Of a stretch of DNA of 64,000 nucleotides, positions 36,584 through 45,559 are shown one piece after another. The notes below the pieces were generated by a model. It did no database searches, was not told the DNA's origin, and worked only from the letters and a program-made list of their open reading frames with translations. The DNA comes from a bacterium. Lineage in GTDB: Bacteria > Desulfobacterota > Desulfocorpusculales > Desulfocorpusculum. Within the stretch, counting starts at the first letter, position 1; each line of letters starts with the position of its first letter. The DNA lies in assembly GCA_037481695.1 (NCBI GenBank), contig JBBFLE010000013.1, forward strand, positions 1-64,000. The letters run 5' to 3'. The position numbers and the translations under genes were made by a program.

Positions 36584-38044
36584 TCAAGTGGTTTTTTGGT
36601 GATAGCGCATCCATAAATCCATGGCCTTGAGACACCTGGACATGTCCTGGAAAAGGGGTATCTTGGCTCCTATTACCATATCTTCCAAGGCCTTACGGTT
36701 GCTCTGTGCATGGCTGTGGGGCATTACCACTACAAGAGGGCAACTGAGGCTTCTTGATGCTTCCACACAGGTGCGAACGGTCTCCAGAGTAATGCCTGGG
36801 AAGCGGTGTTCAGGAATGTGGAAGTACTCCAGGGCCAGCACCAGTACCAGCACATCCACCTCTTTGGACTCATCCAAGGTTTTGAAGATCTCGGGGAAAA
36901 GATGCCATCTGAAGAAACCGGCCGCCAAATCCAAAGGGTTTCCCAAGCTGGTTCCTGGTAAGTCGAGTATACCCCTCAGTCTCTCCAGGAGCTCCCCGCT
37001 GAGGGCCGGCACCTGGAATCCAGCAGTTACGGCCTGATCAGTGTAGTTCACGCTCAGCCCGCCGCTGACACAGAGCAAGGCCAGGCGTCTTGCCCTGGGC
37101 TTTCCCAACCATTGCAAACACTGGCTTCCACCCACCATTTCCTCCAAATCCCGCACCTCTAGGGCTCCCACCTGTCTTATGAGGCCTCTCCATATATCCC
37201 AGGAACCTGCCATGGAACCCGTGTGGGATTGGGCTGCCCTGCTTCCTGTGGAGGTGTGCCCGCCTTTTAGGACCAGAAGGGGTTTTCGGCAGGCCAGTCT
37301 TGCCATGGAACCCAAAAGCTCACGACCCAAGCGAGTTCCCTCTATATAAAGCCAAACCAGCCTGGTGGCTTGATCCTCTCCTAGGAAGTCCAGGAGTTCT
37401 GAACTACTCAGGTCAGCCTCGTTTCCGTAGGATACCACCTTGGAGAATCTAAGCCCCCTGGAGCCAGCCAAGAGCACCCCCGAAATGCTCATGCCTCCAC
37501 TTTGTGAAACATAACCGATGCTCCCGGGTTCTTTGGGGAAATCCGGTCTGAATGTCAGTCGGCTTTCAGGGCAGTATATGCCCATGCAGTTGGGGCCTAT
37601 GAGCCTAAGTGGTTGCTCTTTCACCCATTGACGGATTCGCTCTTCCAGCTTTCTTCCGGCAGGGCTTCCAGATTCCGAAAAGCCAGAACTGAAAATTGCC
37701 ACGGATCTTACTTTCTTGGCTGCGGCATCTTGCAGTACTGCCCATACCGAAGCCGCAGGCACGGCTATGATCACATGATCAACAGGCTCCGGGATATCCA
37801 CCAGTCTCTTGTACGTGGGAAATCCTTGGACTGGCTCGCCCTTGAGGTTCAGGGCATAAAGTCTCCCCTCAAAGCCCATTTCCCTGAGGGACTGGAGAAA
37901 AAAACGATTCATGTTCAGTTCCTTGGGGGAGACTCCCACCACCGCCACTGAAGCTGGCCTAAATATTTTTTCCAGCTCTTGTTTTTTTCTATTCCCAGTC
38001 TCCAAATCCTGTCCTGAAATTTCCTCAAGAGCCATTTTTCTCAA
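36584..38044 (-). CDS. Acyl-CoA synthetase (NDP-forming) alpha-like, CoA-binding protein
   Basis: A 486-residue protein of the acetyl-CoA synthetase (ADP-forming)/succinyl-CoA ligase alpha type. It has a CoA-binding domain (FRPASVAVVGVSPKELNMNR), then two ligase-CoA domains with IGPNCMGIYCPESRL, GYVSQSGGMSISGVLL and the phospho-histidine loop AAQSHTGSMAGSWD. The ATP-grasp beta part is missing and no beta-subunit gene is adjacent. TTG at 38044, with AGGAGGG 5 bases upstream, is preferred to an ATG three codons later. The carboxylate substrate is unknown. Confidence 0.85.
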   Translation of the reverse strand: MRKMALEEISGQDLETGNRKKQELEKIFRPASVAVVGVSPKELNMNRFFLQSLREMGFEGRLYALNLKGEPVQGFPTYKRLVDIPEPVDHVIIAVPAASVWAVLQDAAAKKVRSVAIFSSGFSESGSPAGRKLEERIRQWVKEQPLRLIGPNCMGIYCPESRLTFRPDFPKEPGSIGYVSQSGGMSISGVLLAGSRGLRFSKVVSYGNEADLSSSELLDFLGEDQATRLVWLYIEGTRLGRELLGSMARLACRKPLLVLKGGHTSTGSRAAQSHTGSMAGSWDIWRGLIRQVGALEVRDLEEMVGGSQCLQWLGKPRARRLALLCVSGGLSVNYTDQAVTAGFQVPALSGELLERLRGILDLPGTSLGNPLDLAAGFFRWHLFPEIFKTLDESKEVDVLVLVLALEYFHIPEHRFPGITLETVRTCVEASRSLSCPLVVVMPHSHAQSNRKALEDMVIGAKIPLFQDMSRCLKAMDLWMRYHQKTT

Positions 38045-38298
38045 GAAGCCCTCCTCGCAGTTTTCTGGGCAACAATTTCAGTTGGAAGAAAATAGGGCAT
38101 AAGAGGGCCTCTGTGCAAGAGATCTGTGCCCAGTTATCACCACAAAGTAGGCAATCATCTCAGGGGGGGGTACTCCCTTGAGCTTGGCCAATCATTGCCC
38201 TAACTTGCTGGACAGGGCTACGAATATCCTGGAAAATGGTTGAGTCCCAAATCAGGATTCCTTTGGCCGATTCATTGGAGAGAAGAGCCTTTGCAACA

Positions 38299-39861
38299 AT
38301 GAGCAATCTTGAGATATTGCTCTTATATCCTCCCGTTGCCATGCCTTCTGAACCCCCTGTGGGACTTGCTACCGTAGCTGGTCTGCTCAAGAGGGCCGGG
38401 GTGAGTTACCAGGTCTTGGATCTAAATGCAGAGGCATTCCAAGTGCTTCTCTCCTGTGATTTTCCATGCCAACAGCCTTTGGATACATTCTCCAAGAGAT
38501 CCCTTGGGAGACTTCAGGAGTATTTGGAAAGGCTACGCTCCCCTGATATTTTGAAACAACCCGGGGAGTATGCCTCGGCCATCAGCCACATCCAGAGAGC
38601 CCTGTGGCTGCGAACTGCTGCTTCTGGAAATCCCAGGGTTACTTTGACGGATTTCAAGCATCCACGGCTCTCACCTCTGTCCACACAGGACCTGCATGGC
38701 ATGGCCTCGGAAAGATCCATGGGCCCCATAGGAGAGTGGCTGGAGGCCAGGCTCTTGGAATGCCTTGGTTCCACTGGGGCTCAGTTGGTTGGTATTTCGG
38801 TCCAGTACTTGAGTCAGGCCTTACCAGCTATGGCGTTGGCAGGGGCCATCAAGAGTGAGTTTTCTGGAGTTAAGGTGGTCATGGGTGGGGCCCTGGTGGG
38901 CACTTGGGCCAGACTGGGACGGCTGCCCAGGCTTGATCCATGGGTGGACCTGCTGGTCCCAGGCAAAGACCTGAGCCCTCTGGCTCAACTTCTGGGTATA
39001 GAAAGACAATTCCTAGAGGGAGATTTACCCACGCCGGAATTCGAGGGCTTCCCTTGGCAATATTACCTCTCTCCCCAAAGAGTGACTCCCCTGTTCACCA
39101 GTCTTGGATGCTACTGGGGAAGATGCAGCTTTTGCCCAGAAGCTGACAAAAACCAAAGCTTCCGGCCTTTACCCACTGAGCTGATTGAGGTTTGGATGGA
39201 AAAGATCAAAAGAGAAACCCAATGTCCATGGATCCACATCACGGACAACGCCATCCCGCCAAAGGTTTTGGCCGCCTTGAGCAAGATGGATCTCGGGGTC
39301 AGATGGTTCGGCTTCGCAAGGTTTGAAAGCATACTTTCAGACCAGAAATTGGCTTTGGAACTCCACCGTTCGGGGTGTCGGATGTTGCAGCTTGGTCTGG
39401 AAAGCGGCTCTCAAAGGATTTTGGACAGACTTTGCAAAGGCACGGATTTGCATGAGGTCTCACGTATTCTTGCCAATTTGCACCAGGCTGGTATAGCTAC
39501 TTACGTTTATGTTCTCTTTGGAATACCGGGTGAGACTCTGGAGGATGCCAGGAGGACTCTGGAATTTGTGGCAGAGAATGCCGAGTGGATAGATTATCTT
39601 CATTGTTCCATCTTGAACCTGCCCAAGATCAATGGATCGGCATGGGATGTGCAGCTACAAGAATTGGGTGGCCAAGAACTCCAGGATCTTAGCTTGTACA
39701 CAGGCTTTCGCGCAGCCGAAGGCTTGGACAGGAGATCCGCCAGAAGATTCCTCTTGAGGGAGTTTAGCAGGGAGCCCAGAATTGCCAAGATCCTCAAGAG
39801 GGATCCGCCGGCTTTTACTTCAGCCCATGCTGCACTGTTTCACGCTGGAACAGAGGGATAA
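38299..39861 (+). CDS. B12-binding-domain radical SAM protein with CX4CX2C cluster motif
   Basis: A 520-residue protein starting MSNLEILLLYPPVAMPSEPP, the usual opening of B12-binding radical SAM enzymes. An N-terminal cobalamin-type Rossmann region contains VGISVQYLSQALPAM and GVKVVMGGALVGTW. The radical SAM barrel carries LGCYWGRCSFC (Cys271, Cys276, Cys279). The first spacing is four residues instead of the usual three. Later GLESGSQRILDRLCKG, and GIPGETLEDARRTL, match the SAM barrel. The ATG at 38299 fits the family N-terminus; an earlier in-frame ATG at 38236 is less likely. The substrate is unknown. Confidence 0.85.
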   Translation: MSNLEILLLYPPVAMPSEPPVGLATVAGLLKRAGVSYQVLDLNAEAFQVLLSCDFPCQQPLDTFSKRSLGRLQEYLERLRSPDILKQPGEYASAISHIQRALWLRTAASGNPRVTLTDFKHPRLSPLSTQDLHGMASERSMGPIGEWLEARLLECLGSTGAQLVGISVQYLSQALPAMALAGAIKSEFSGVKVVMGGALVGTWARLGRLPRLDPWVDLLVPGKDLSPLAQLLGIERQFLEGDLPTPEFEGFPWQYYLSPQRVTPLFTSLGCYWGRCSFCPEADKNQSFRPLPTELIEVWMEKIKRETQCPWIHITDNAIPPKVLAALSKMDLGVRWFGFARFESILSDQKLALELHRSGCRMLQLGLESGSQRILDRLCKGTDLHEVSRILANLHQAGIATYVYVLFGIPGETLEDARRTLEFVAENAEWIDYLHCSILNLPKINGSAWDVQLQELGGQELQDLSLYTGFRAAEGLDRRSARRFLLREFSREPRIAKILKRDPPAFTSAHAALFHAGTEG

Positions 39862-39886
39862 AAAAGGCCTGGGAACAATTTTCCCC

Positions 39887-39915
39887 TTGACTCGGATAAG
39901 CGGTTATTGTATGAG
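39887..39915 (+). promoter_or_regulatory. Promoter of the cold-shock gene
   Basis: A -35 TTGACT (39887-39892) and -10 TATGAG (39910-39915) are separated by 17 bp. They predict a leader of about 135 nt before the cold-shock start at 40059, in line with the long leaders known for cold-shock genes. Confidence 0.55.
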
Positions 39916-40058
39916 GATTCCCATTGCAGAAGGGGTCTGGCGGCGTCCATGTTAGGCGTTCCCACGCCGCACGCTTTGGAAGGATTGGTCCTTTGCCAGA
40001 GCGGCGACCTGAAGTTGGGTAAAGAGGAACGGTCCATCAAAAGAAGGAGGTTGGTGCT

Positions 40059-40259
40059 TTGGCAGAGGGTACGGTCAAATGGTTTAACGAGAAAAAGGGG
40101 TATGGTTTCATCCAACAGAAGGATGGCCGGGATCTGTTCGTACATTTTTCCTCCATCGACATGCCTGGTTTCAAAACCCTGACAGAAGGGGACCGGGTGG
40201 TTTTCGAGGTGGAGGAAACCGACCGGGGACCGCAAGCCAAAAACGTTAAAAAATTGTAA
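40059..40259 (+). CDS. csp: Cold-shock protein (CSD, RNA chaperone)
   Basis: A 66-residue single cold-shock domain. RNP1 is KGYGFI and RNP2 is LFVHFSSI, within [14 protein letters not shown] and [11 protein letters not shown]. It binds single-stranded nucleic acid and melts RNA structure. The start is TTG at 40059, with AAGGAGG about 10 bases upstream; no ATG fits. It appears monocistronic, with its own promoter and a strong terminator. Confidence 0.96.
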   Translation: MAEGTVKWFNEKKGYGFIQQKDGRDLFVHFSSIDMPGFKTLTEGDRVVFEVEETDRGPQAKNVKKL

Positions 40260-40279
40260 AACGGTCCTATCCTAGGCAG

Positions 40280-40306
40280 GGGTATCTCTGAAACCCAGAG
40301 ATACCC
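40280..40306 (+). terminator. Terminator of the cold-shock gene
   Basis: A perfect 11-bp stem GGGTATCTCTG / CAGAGATACCC with a 5-base loop lies 20 bp after the stop, followed by TTGCTCC. The short T stretch makes it a moderate intrinsic terminator. Confidence 0.65.
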
Positions 40307-40407
40307 TTGCTCCTGGTTGGCTCTGTTGCAAGAGAGCTTCTCGTTGACTTGCAACCCGGGGATGAATAGACTCTTTTCTTAAAGCAAGCAACCTCCCCAG
40401 AGGAGCC

Positions 40408-41484
40408 ATGCGACTTACTGCCAACCACCTCACGTTCCTGCGCCTGGCGTTGATTCCCATCCCTTGTGCCCTGCTTCTGGGCGGCGCGATTCAGAAATCC
40501 TTGGCATTGGTCTTGTTTGTCCTGGTGGGCTTGACGGATTTTCTGGACGGATACCTGGCCAGGAAACAGGGTCCCACTGTTTTGGGAGCCCTGATGGATC
40601 CCTTGGCGGACAAAATATTTGTTGCTGCCATGTTCGTGCCTTTGGCGTACCAGGGTTCCGTGCCTTTGTGGATGGTGTGGTTGGTTTTCATCAGGGAGTA
40701 TGCCATCACAGAACTCAGGAGCATCCACGGGGCCCGCAAGGCAATTTTTCGCACCTCGGAACTGGCCAAGTACAAGACCACTATCCAGATGATAGGAGGG
40801 GGAGTAATCATCCTCAACGACATCTTCGGGGCCAATTCCTGGGTCTTTGTCCCACTGGGGGGCCTTTTTCTCTTTACGGTTTGGGTGGCGTGGAAGGTGC
40901 GCCAGGCCGGGCGAAAAACAGCATTGAGGGCACTGACCTTCATGATTCTTGTGGCCTGGGCCCTGGCCATGAGGTGGCAGTTTCCTTATGACCAGGTGAA
41001 CTGGGCCATAATGGGCTTGGTCACCTCGGTGACTGTGGCAAGCGGGCTTCATTATGCATATCATACCTGGAAGCTGATGGGTGTCGAGTTCTCTCAATCC
41101 TTCAGGTGGGCCGACTGTCTCGCTTTCTTGGCAGCCAGTGTCCTGTTCCCCACCATTTTTCTTGCTGCTACTGGCCTAAAAGTGGTCTCTATTTGGCTGG
41201 TCTTGGCGGTGCTGGCTTCTGAAATGTTAGTAGGAGGTCTCAATAATCTTTCGGCAGCCTCCCGGCAGGCACTGCCCTATGCACCAGGGAAAATGCGCTT
41301 GGTCTTACTCAATGGAGCAGGTCTGCTGGGCCTGGTTCTGATGGCCTTGGGCACAAAGAACTGGCAGCATGACCTGGGATACCTGGCCTTCTGGATATGC
41401 CTGATTGTGAGTCTCGTGGGGTGCATAAAGGCCGCTTATGTTCACAGACGAGCCCTTGGGGGGATTCCGGCCAAGGCATTGTAG
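40408..41484 (+). CDS. CDP-alcohol phosphatidyltransferase (PgsA-like) with extra C-terminal membrane half
   Basis: A 358-residue membrane enzyme. The N-terminal 190 residues match phosphatidylglycerophosphate synthase, with the catalytic CDP-alcohol motif complete in LTDFLDGYLARKQG followed by GALMDPLADK. It would make phosphatidylglycerol phosphate or a related lipid. The C-terminal 165 residues add about five membrane helices (such as FLAASVLFPTIFLAATGLKV, LVLAVLASEMLVGGL and YLAFWICLIVSLVGCI) not present in ordinary PgsA, which is about 180-190 residues. GAGGAG precedes the ATG. It is the only phospholipid-synthesis gene in the window. Confidence 0.87.
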   Translation: MRLTANHLTFLRLALIPIPCALLLGGAIQKSLALVLFVLVGLTDFLDGYLARKQGPTVLGALMDPLADKIFVAAMFVPLAYQGSVPLWMVWLVFIREYAITELRSIHGARKAIFRTSELAKYKTTIQMIGGGVIILNDIFGANSWVFVPLGGLFLFTVWVAWKVRQAGRKTALRALTFMILVAWALAMRWQFPYDQVNWAIMGLVTSVTVASGLHYAYHTWKLMGVEFSQSFRWADCLAFLAASVLFPTIFLAATGLKVVSIWLVLAVLASEMLVGGLNNLSAASRQALPYAPGKMRLVLLNGAGLLGLVLMALGTKNWQHDLGYLAFWICLIVSLVGCIKAAYVHRRALGGIPAKAL

Positions 41485-41711
41485 GAGCTGGGTTGCTCTG
41501 GAGCCTAGATCACTGCCCCCAAAGGCACTCCTGGAGCTCAAGTCCCAGGGTCTCAAACACGGCGGATTTGGGGATGGTTAGAGCCCTTTGCAGTGTAAAG
41601 CGCGAAAGGATTGATTTACCTTTTCTGGGCAGGGAAACACTTTTTTTTTTCCACTAGTGTGTCCAATTACTTTGGAAGCTGGCAGATAGCTTCTCCTCGA
41701 GGATGGAGGGA

Positions 41712-42944
41712 ATGATCAAGGCCTTCCTGATAATGGAAAAAGGCTTGCTGGAAGAGCGGGTCTATCCGTTGGAAGAGCGCCTGACCATTGGACGCAGCCC
41801 CCTCAACGTGGTTCATCTGCCAGATCCAAGTGTGTCAAGAAGACATGCGGCCCTTTACAGCCTTGGCGGCAAGACCATAGTGGAGGACTTGGGCAGTCAC
41901 AATGGCACCTATGTCAACGGGGAGAGGGTTTTTAAGGCTGTGCTTAAAAATGGAGACACCCTTCGTGTGGGTAAGGTGATACTCCACTACAGGGAGCAGT
42001 ACGCCTCTGAAGAGGAGCCCAATGACATTACGCAAGAGATCATCAGGACAACCCAAGAGCTTCTCCAAGGCGGTGACGAGCTGGCAGATGTGAAGATTTC
42101 CATGGCCGGAAAAGATGGGACCTCTTTCTCTCATCGCTCCAGAAGACTCTCTGAGACCCTTTCCAGGATACCTATTTTCGCTCCCTTGGATGATGAGACC
42201 CTCTCCCTGGTGGCCCACTCGGCCAGGCTCCTGGTTTTTGACCGTGGAAGGACGGTTTTCCGTCAGGGGGATCGAGGCAGCTCTCTTTACGTTGTGCTGG
42301 ATGGGAAGGTGCGAGTGGTGACCTACGACCACGAGGGCAGAGAGCTGGAACTGGCTATCATAGGGGAAAACCAGTTTTTCGGAGAAATGGCCTTCTTTTC
42401 AGGAAAGCCCAGAAGCGCCACCGTGCAGGTCTTGGAAGAGTCCATCTTGTGTGAACTGAGTTTTCAGATGATGCTAGAGGTGGTGCGCAGAGTTCCCCAA
42501 GTCCGCAGTATCCTTGAAAGTTACTATAATGAAAGGCTCCAGGACACACTGGCTAAGAAGAAGGCCGCGGGCATTGTGGACAGGAGGAAACAGCCCAGGC
42601 TCAACGAACGGCTTCCAGTCAGTTTTTCTACAGTGGGTGTTCTCCCCTCTCATATAAGAGGCCGCATTTTCAGGTCCACATCCCAGGATATCTCCCAGAC
42701 AGGAATAAGGATCAAGGTTCAAGACAGGGCTCTAATGAGCCTTCCAGCCGGGTGTCAGCTTCGTTTGGAGATCGGCCTTCCCCAAGGCTGGGGCACTGTG
42801 AAGGCCTTGGGGATACTAAGAAATATTGTGGACAGCAAGGAAGGAGGGGACCTGGGCTATCTGGGCATAGAATTTCTGGAAATGGCTTCTGGGCACAAAA
42901 ACAAGCTGATGAGATTCATCAGAGGTGAGGCGCTTCCTCCCTAG
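41712..42944 (+). CDS. FHA - cyclic-nucleotide-binding - PilZ fusion protein
   Basis: A roughly 410-residue cytoplasmic signalling protein with three sensor modules; numbering here is from the in-frame ATG at 41703. FHA (about 1-95) has LTIGRSPLNVV, SVSRRHAAL and SHNGTYVNGE. A CRP-type cNMP-binding domain (about 155-280) has the phosphate-binding cassette FFGEMAFFSGKPRSATV. PilZ (about 294-405) has DRRKQPRLNERLPV and QDISQTGIRI. It may join phospho-threonine, cyclic mononucleotide and c-di-GMP inputs. There is no DNA-binding or enzyme domain. The start at 41712 has GAGGAT and GGAGG upstream; 41703 is also possible. Confidence 0.85.
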   Translation: MIKAFLIMEKGLLEERVYPLEERLTIGRSPLNVVHLPDPSVSRRHAALYSLGGKTIVEDLGSHNGTYVNGERVFKAVLKNGDTLRVGKVILHYREQYASEEEPNDITQEIIRTTQELLQGGDELADVKISMAGKDGTSFSHRSRRLSETLSRIPIFAPLDDETLSLVAHSARLLVFDRGRTVFRQGDRGSSLYVVLDGKVRVVTYDHEGRELELAIIGENQFFGEMAFFSGKPRSATVQVLEESILCELSFQMMLEVVRRVPQVRSILESYYNERLQDTLAKKKAAGIVDRRKQPRLNERLPVSFSTVGVLPSHIRGRIFRSTSQDISQTGIRIKVQDRALMSLPAGCQLRLEIGLPQGWGTVKALGILRNIVDSKEGGDLGYLGIEFLEMASGHKNKLMRFIRGEALPP

Positions 42945-43009
42945 TGAGCATCTTTGTTCGTAAGGGAAAAATATGGGCAGATACAGCCCCTGGGTCCAAA
43001 TCATGGAAA

Positions 43010-43282
43010 TCAAGATGCCAGCAGTATTCTAACCTTGCGCTCCTGACGAGTGGTTCTCTCACCCAAGGAGCTTCCGCAATGCACACAGAGGTATTCATGT
43101 AACTCTCCGTCCGGTAGAATCAGTAGAAGCCTCTCTCTTACGGGCATGGCTGCTTTGCACTTGGGGCAATACAACTCCGAGGCCGAAAGCCCTGTATCGG
43201 TTCGAGATGAGGCAGCCCTTTTGTTTCCTGAAGGAGTCTGCACGAGACCCATTGCTTTGAAATAAGGCTTTCCTTCCTTCAT
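43010..43282 (-). CDS. Small zinc-ribbon protein
   Basis: A 90-residue protein with one zinc-ribbon, LYCPKCKAAMPVRER ... YLCVHCGSSLGER (CxxC-x(~28)-CxxC). The N-terminal half is polar and Lys/Arg-rich. GGGAGG 7 bases before the ATG at 43282 selects this start over 43297. Family not recognised; cysteine spacing suggests a structural zinc site. It converges on the FHA-cNMP-PilZ gene. Confidence 0.68.
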   Translation of the reverse strand: MKEGKPYFKAMGLVQTPSGNKRAASSRTDTGLSASELYCPKCKAAMPVRERLLLILPDGELHEYLCVHCGSSLGERTTRQERKVRILLAS

Positions 43283-43297
43283 AGCCAAGCCTCCCAT

Positions 43298-43712
43298 GAC
43301 AGCTTTTTATCACTTTAAAAATTGGCCCCCTTTTGTGTCAAGCAGGCAAGCAAAAAAATAACAGATCTCTAGCCCGGATTATTCCTCAGGGTGGGTGAGT
43401 CTGAAGACCACACCCCCAAGCTCCCGACACATAGAACTTCTTTGATTCCCAGAGATGGGAAGGCTTTGCCTCTGGTCAGGAGTCTCAAGAGGCCTGTTCT
43501 TCTTGCCTTGAGTATTATAAGAAGGGGATGAGAAGGATCAATCCACCGCAAATATCTGGGAGCAGAATCAAGCCTGGGAACAAGATTTTAGAGGTGTACC
43601 CAGGCATTTGAATCAGAGAATCGCCTTGACCTGATGAGGGTTTGAGGAATAATCTATTCTTTAAGTCCGGCCCCTGAGGCTGGTATTTTTTTGTTATTTT
43701 GGAGGCCCATCA
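43298..43712. other. Divergent intergenic region
   Basis: About 415 bp between the zinc-ribbon gene (minus) and the L,D-transpeptidase gene (plus). It contains the sigma-70-like promoter at 43626-43655. I see no convincing coding sequence: the open frames of about 60 codons lack ribosome sites. Confidence 0.45.
43626..43655 (+). promoter_or_regulatory. Promoter of the L,D-transpeptidase gene
   Basis: TTGACC (43626-43631) and TAATCT (43650-43655) are separated by 18 bp, about 58 bp before the start codon. Confidence 0.5.
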
Positions 43713-44684
43713 TTGAGAAAGATATTTTTTTGTTACTTGGCTTGGCTATTTCTTCTGGGGAATTCCTCTGCCAGCGCCACTGGAGCCTATAAATATCAGT
43801 TGCCTTCCAATTCAGTATCGCCTCAAAACTGGGAAACTGTGATCGGGGTGGTCCGAGGCCACACAGTCCAAGAAGGAGAGACTTTTCTTGATATAGCCAG
43901 GAATTACGGGCTTGGCTTCAATGAGATGGAAATCCTTTACCCCACTATAGATCCCTGGATCCCTAGGGTGGGAACCAGGCTATTGATTCCTACCCAGTGG
44001 GTCCTTCCTCCCACGGAAAAGCAGGGAATAGTCATAAACGTTCCAGAGATGAGACTCTATCTGTTTTACCCCAAGACACAAATGGTGCGCACTTATCCCA
44101 TAGGCATTGGAGATGTGGATTTTGAAACCCCTTTGGGCACGTATCATGTTGTGTCCAGGCAGGTTAACCCGTCTTGGACAGTGCCCAAGTCCTTGAGAGA
44201 AAAATATGGTGTTTCTTTCATGCCCCCCGGGCCCGAAAACCCCCTGGGCAGCCGCTGGCTGGGGCTTTCCAGAAAAGGATACGGTATCCACGGAACAGAT
44301 TTTCCATGGTCAGTGGGAAGATTGGTTACCCACGGCTGCATACGTCTCTATCCAGAGCACATGGAGCACTTGTTCAACCAGGTGGAGGTGAAGACTCTGG
44401 TGGAGATAATCTACGAGCCCGTCAAGGTAGGGTTCAAAGGCGGAGATATATATTTGGAGGTGCACCCTGACCCGTATAAGAAAATAAAAAACTTAAGAGA
44501 GCATGCCCGCAAGCTCATTCAACACATGGGAATAGTGGCTCTCGTCTCCACCAGCGACCTAGAGGCGGTCCTGGACCACACAAATGGTGTACCCGTCAAG
44601 ATTGGATCTCTAAAGTACAAAGACCCAAATATCACACTCAAGACCACTCCAATCAAAACCGTGACAGGACAAAAGAAGAACTGA
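43713..44684 (+). CDS. LysM-containing L,D-transpeptidase (YkuD family)
   Basis: A 323-residue periplasmic enzyme. Signal peptide (FFCYLAWLFLLGNSSASA), then a LysM-like peptidoglycan-binding region (HTVQEGETFLDIARNYGLGF ... RVGTRLLIPTQW), then the YkuD domain. The domain has IHGTDFPWSVGRLVTHGCIR; the catalytic cysteine is residue 209. It forms 3-3 cross-links or attaches proteins to peptidoglycan. The start is TTG at 43713, with GGAGG 8 bases before it. A C-terminal 80-residue extension (KIKNLREHARKLIQHMGIVA) is of the type seen in the ErfK/YbiS group. Confidence 0.92.
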   Translation: MRKIFFCYLAWLFLLGNSSASATGAYKYQLPSNSVSPQNWETVIGVVRGHTVQEGETFLDIARNYGLGFNEMEILYPTIDPWIPRVGTRLLIPTQWVLPPTEKQGIVINVPEMRLYLFYPKTQMVRTYPIGIGDVDFETPLGTYHVVSRQVNPSWTVPKSLREKYGVSFMPPGPENPLGSRWLGLSRKGYGIHGTDFPWSVGRLVTHGCIRLYPEHMEHLFNQVEVKTLVEIIYEPVKVGFKGGDIYLEVHPDPYKKIKNLREHARKLIQHMGIVALVSTSDLEAVLDHTNGVPVKIGSLKYKDPNITLKTTPIKTVTGQKKN

Positions 44685-44958
44685 CACGCACAATTTGTTC
44701 TGACTGTTCCCAGGATGGCTCACCATGGAGCCCACCCCCAGGGCCATGGACCTGTATCCATTTTTGAGGCCTGAACCGCGAAGACCTCATAGGGAAAATG
44801 AAGCTGCATTTGAGCATAAATCGTGCACTCCGGCACATCTTCAACTCGGGCCTCATTGCTCACCAATGAATAATAGTGCCCCTTAGGAGTCCATGAAGCT
44901 CTGGGTGGTTCACCTCCCAAGAATGCCAGACTACTCAATTCGTGGTCCCTGCCCTTCC

Positions 44959-45348
44959 TCAAGCCCGCTCCAGCCGAACCAATGTTTCTTTTACCTGGGA
45001 CAGTAGCGACAAATCTGAGGTGATCCGCCCCACCGGACACACAGGACTATAAGCCCGACATTCACCAGCGCGGCTCACGGGAGTGGGCCCCCAAAATATG
45101 CACAAGGCAGGTCCCATGGGCCAGTACGCTAGGGTTCCGGGTTCTACCACATCCTGCTGATCCCCCTGTGGCAATTCCCAAGGAAGGTAGAAATATAGCT
45201 CATCACCCCAGCGACTCGCCTGGCCGGAAACCGGCAATCTCTCCCAGAGGGCCGAGCCCGTTGAAGTACGGTTCAGCTGCCCGCTAAAGACCTCAGAACC
45301 CACAAATATACGAACAGCCCTTGCATCTTTATCTTTGGATTCCACCAC
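44959..45348 (-). CDS. Cyclophilin-like-fold protein (TM1367/DUF369 type)
   Basis: A 129-residue protein resembling the TM1367-type cyclophilin-like family. Typical strands are ALWERLPVSGQASRWGDELY, YLPWELPQGDQQDVVEPGTL and AYWPMGPALCIFWGPTPVS. The fold is a small beta-barrel without known prolyl-isomerase activity. The start is GTG at 45348 (a second GTG follows), with a G-rich stretch upstream. About 275 bp of gene-free DNA follows it before the transpeptidase 3' end. Confidence 0.78.
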   Translation of the reverse strand: MVESKDKDARAVRIFVGSEVFSGQLNRTSTGSALWERLPVSGQASRWGDELYFYLPWELPQGDQQDVVEPGTLAYWPMGPALCIFWGPTPVSRAGECRAYSPVCPVGRITSDLSLLSQVKETLVRLERA

Positions 45349-45448
45349 TTTAACCCCCGACTCTCCCTTGCCAAGTTGCTTTTCGTTATTTTTTAAAAAC
45401 CAGAGGTCTTGGGCTGGGCCCTCCCCCTTTTTACTCAGACCCCGGCCA

Positions 45449-45474
45449 GATCAAAAATCAAGCTGTTTTTGATC
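45449..45474 (-). terminator. AT-rich hairpin downstream of the MucR-like gene
   Basis: A 9-bp inverted repeat GATCAAAAA / TTTTTGATC with an 8-base loop lies about 85 bp past the MucR-like stop. The stem is AT-rich, so it could equally be a regulator-binding palindrome upstream of the cyclophilin-like gene. Confidence 0.4.
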
Positions 45475-45559
45475 ATTAAGGGTCTTGTACTGCAAAGTTC
45501 GAAACTGCCAGATATTAGATTTGGTAAAAAATGTTCCCCAAACAATCCAAGCCAGGAGG

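Noticed and set aside
43369-43551. 60-codon minus-strand frame in the transpeptidase upstream region
   Set aside because: It overlaps no conserved feature, and its protein has no plausible fold signature.
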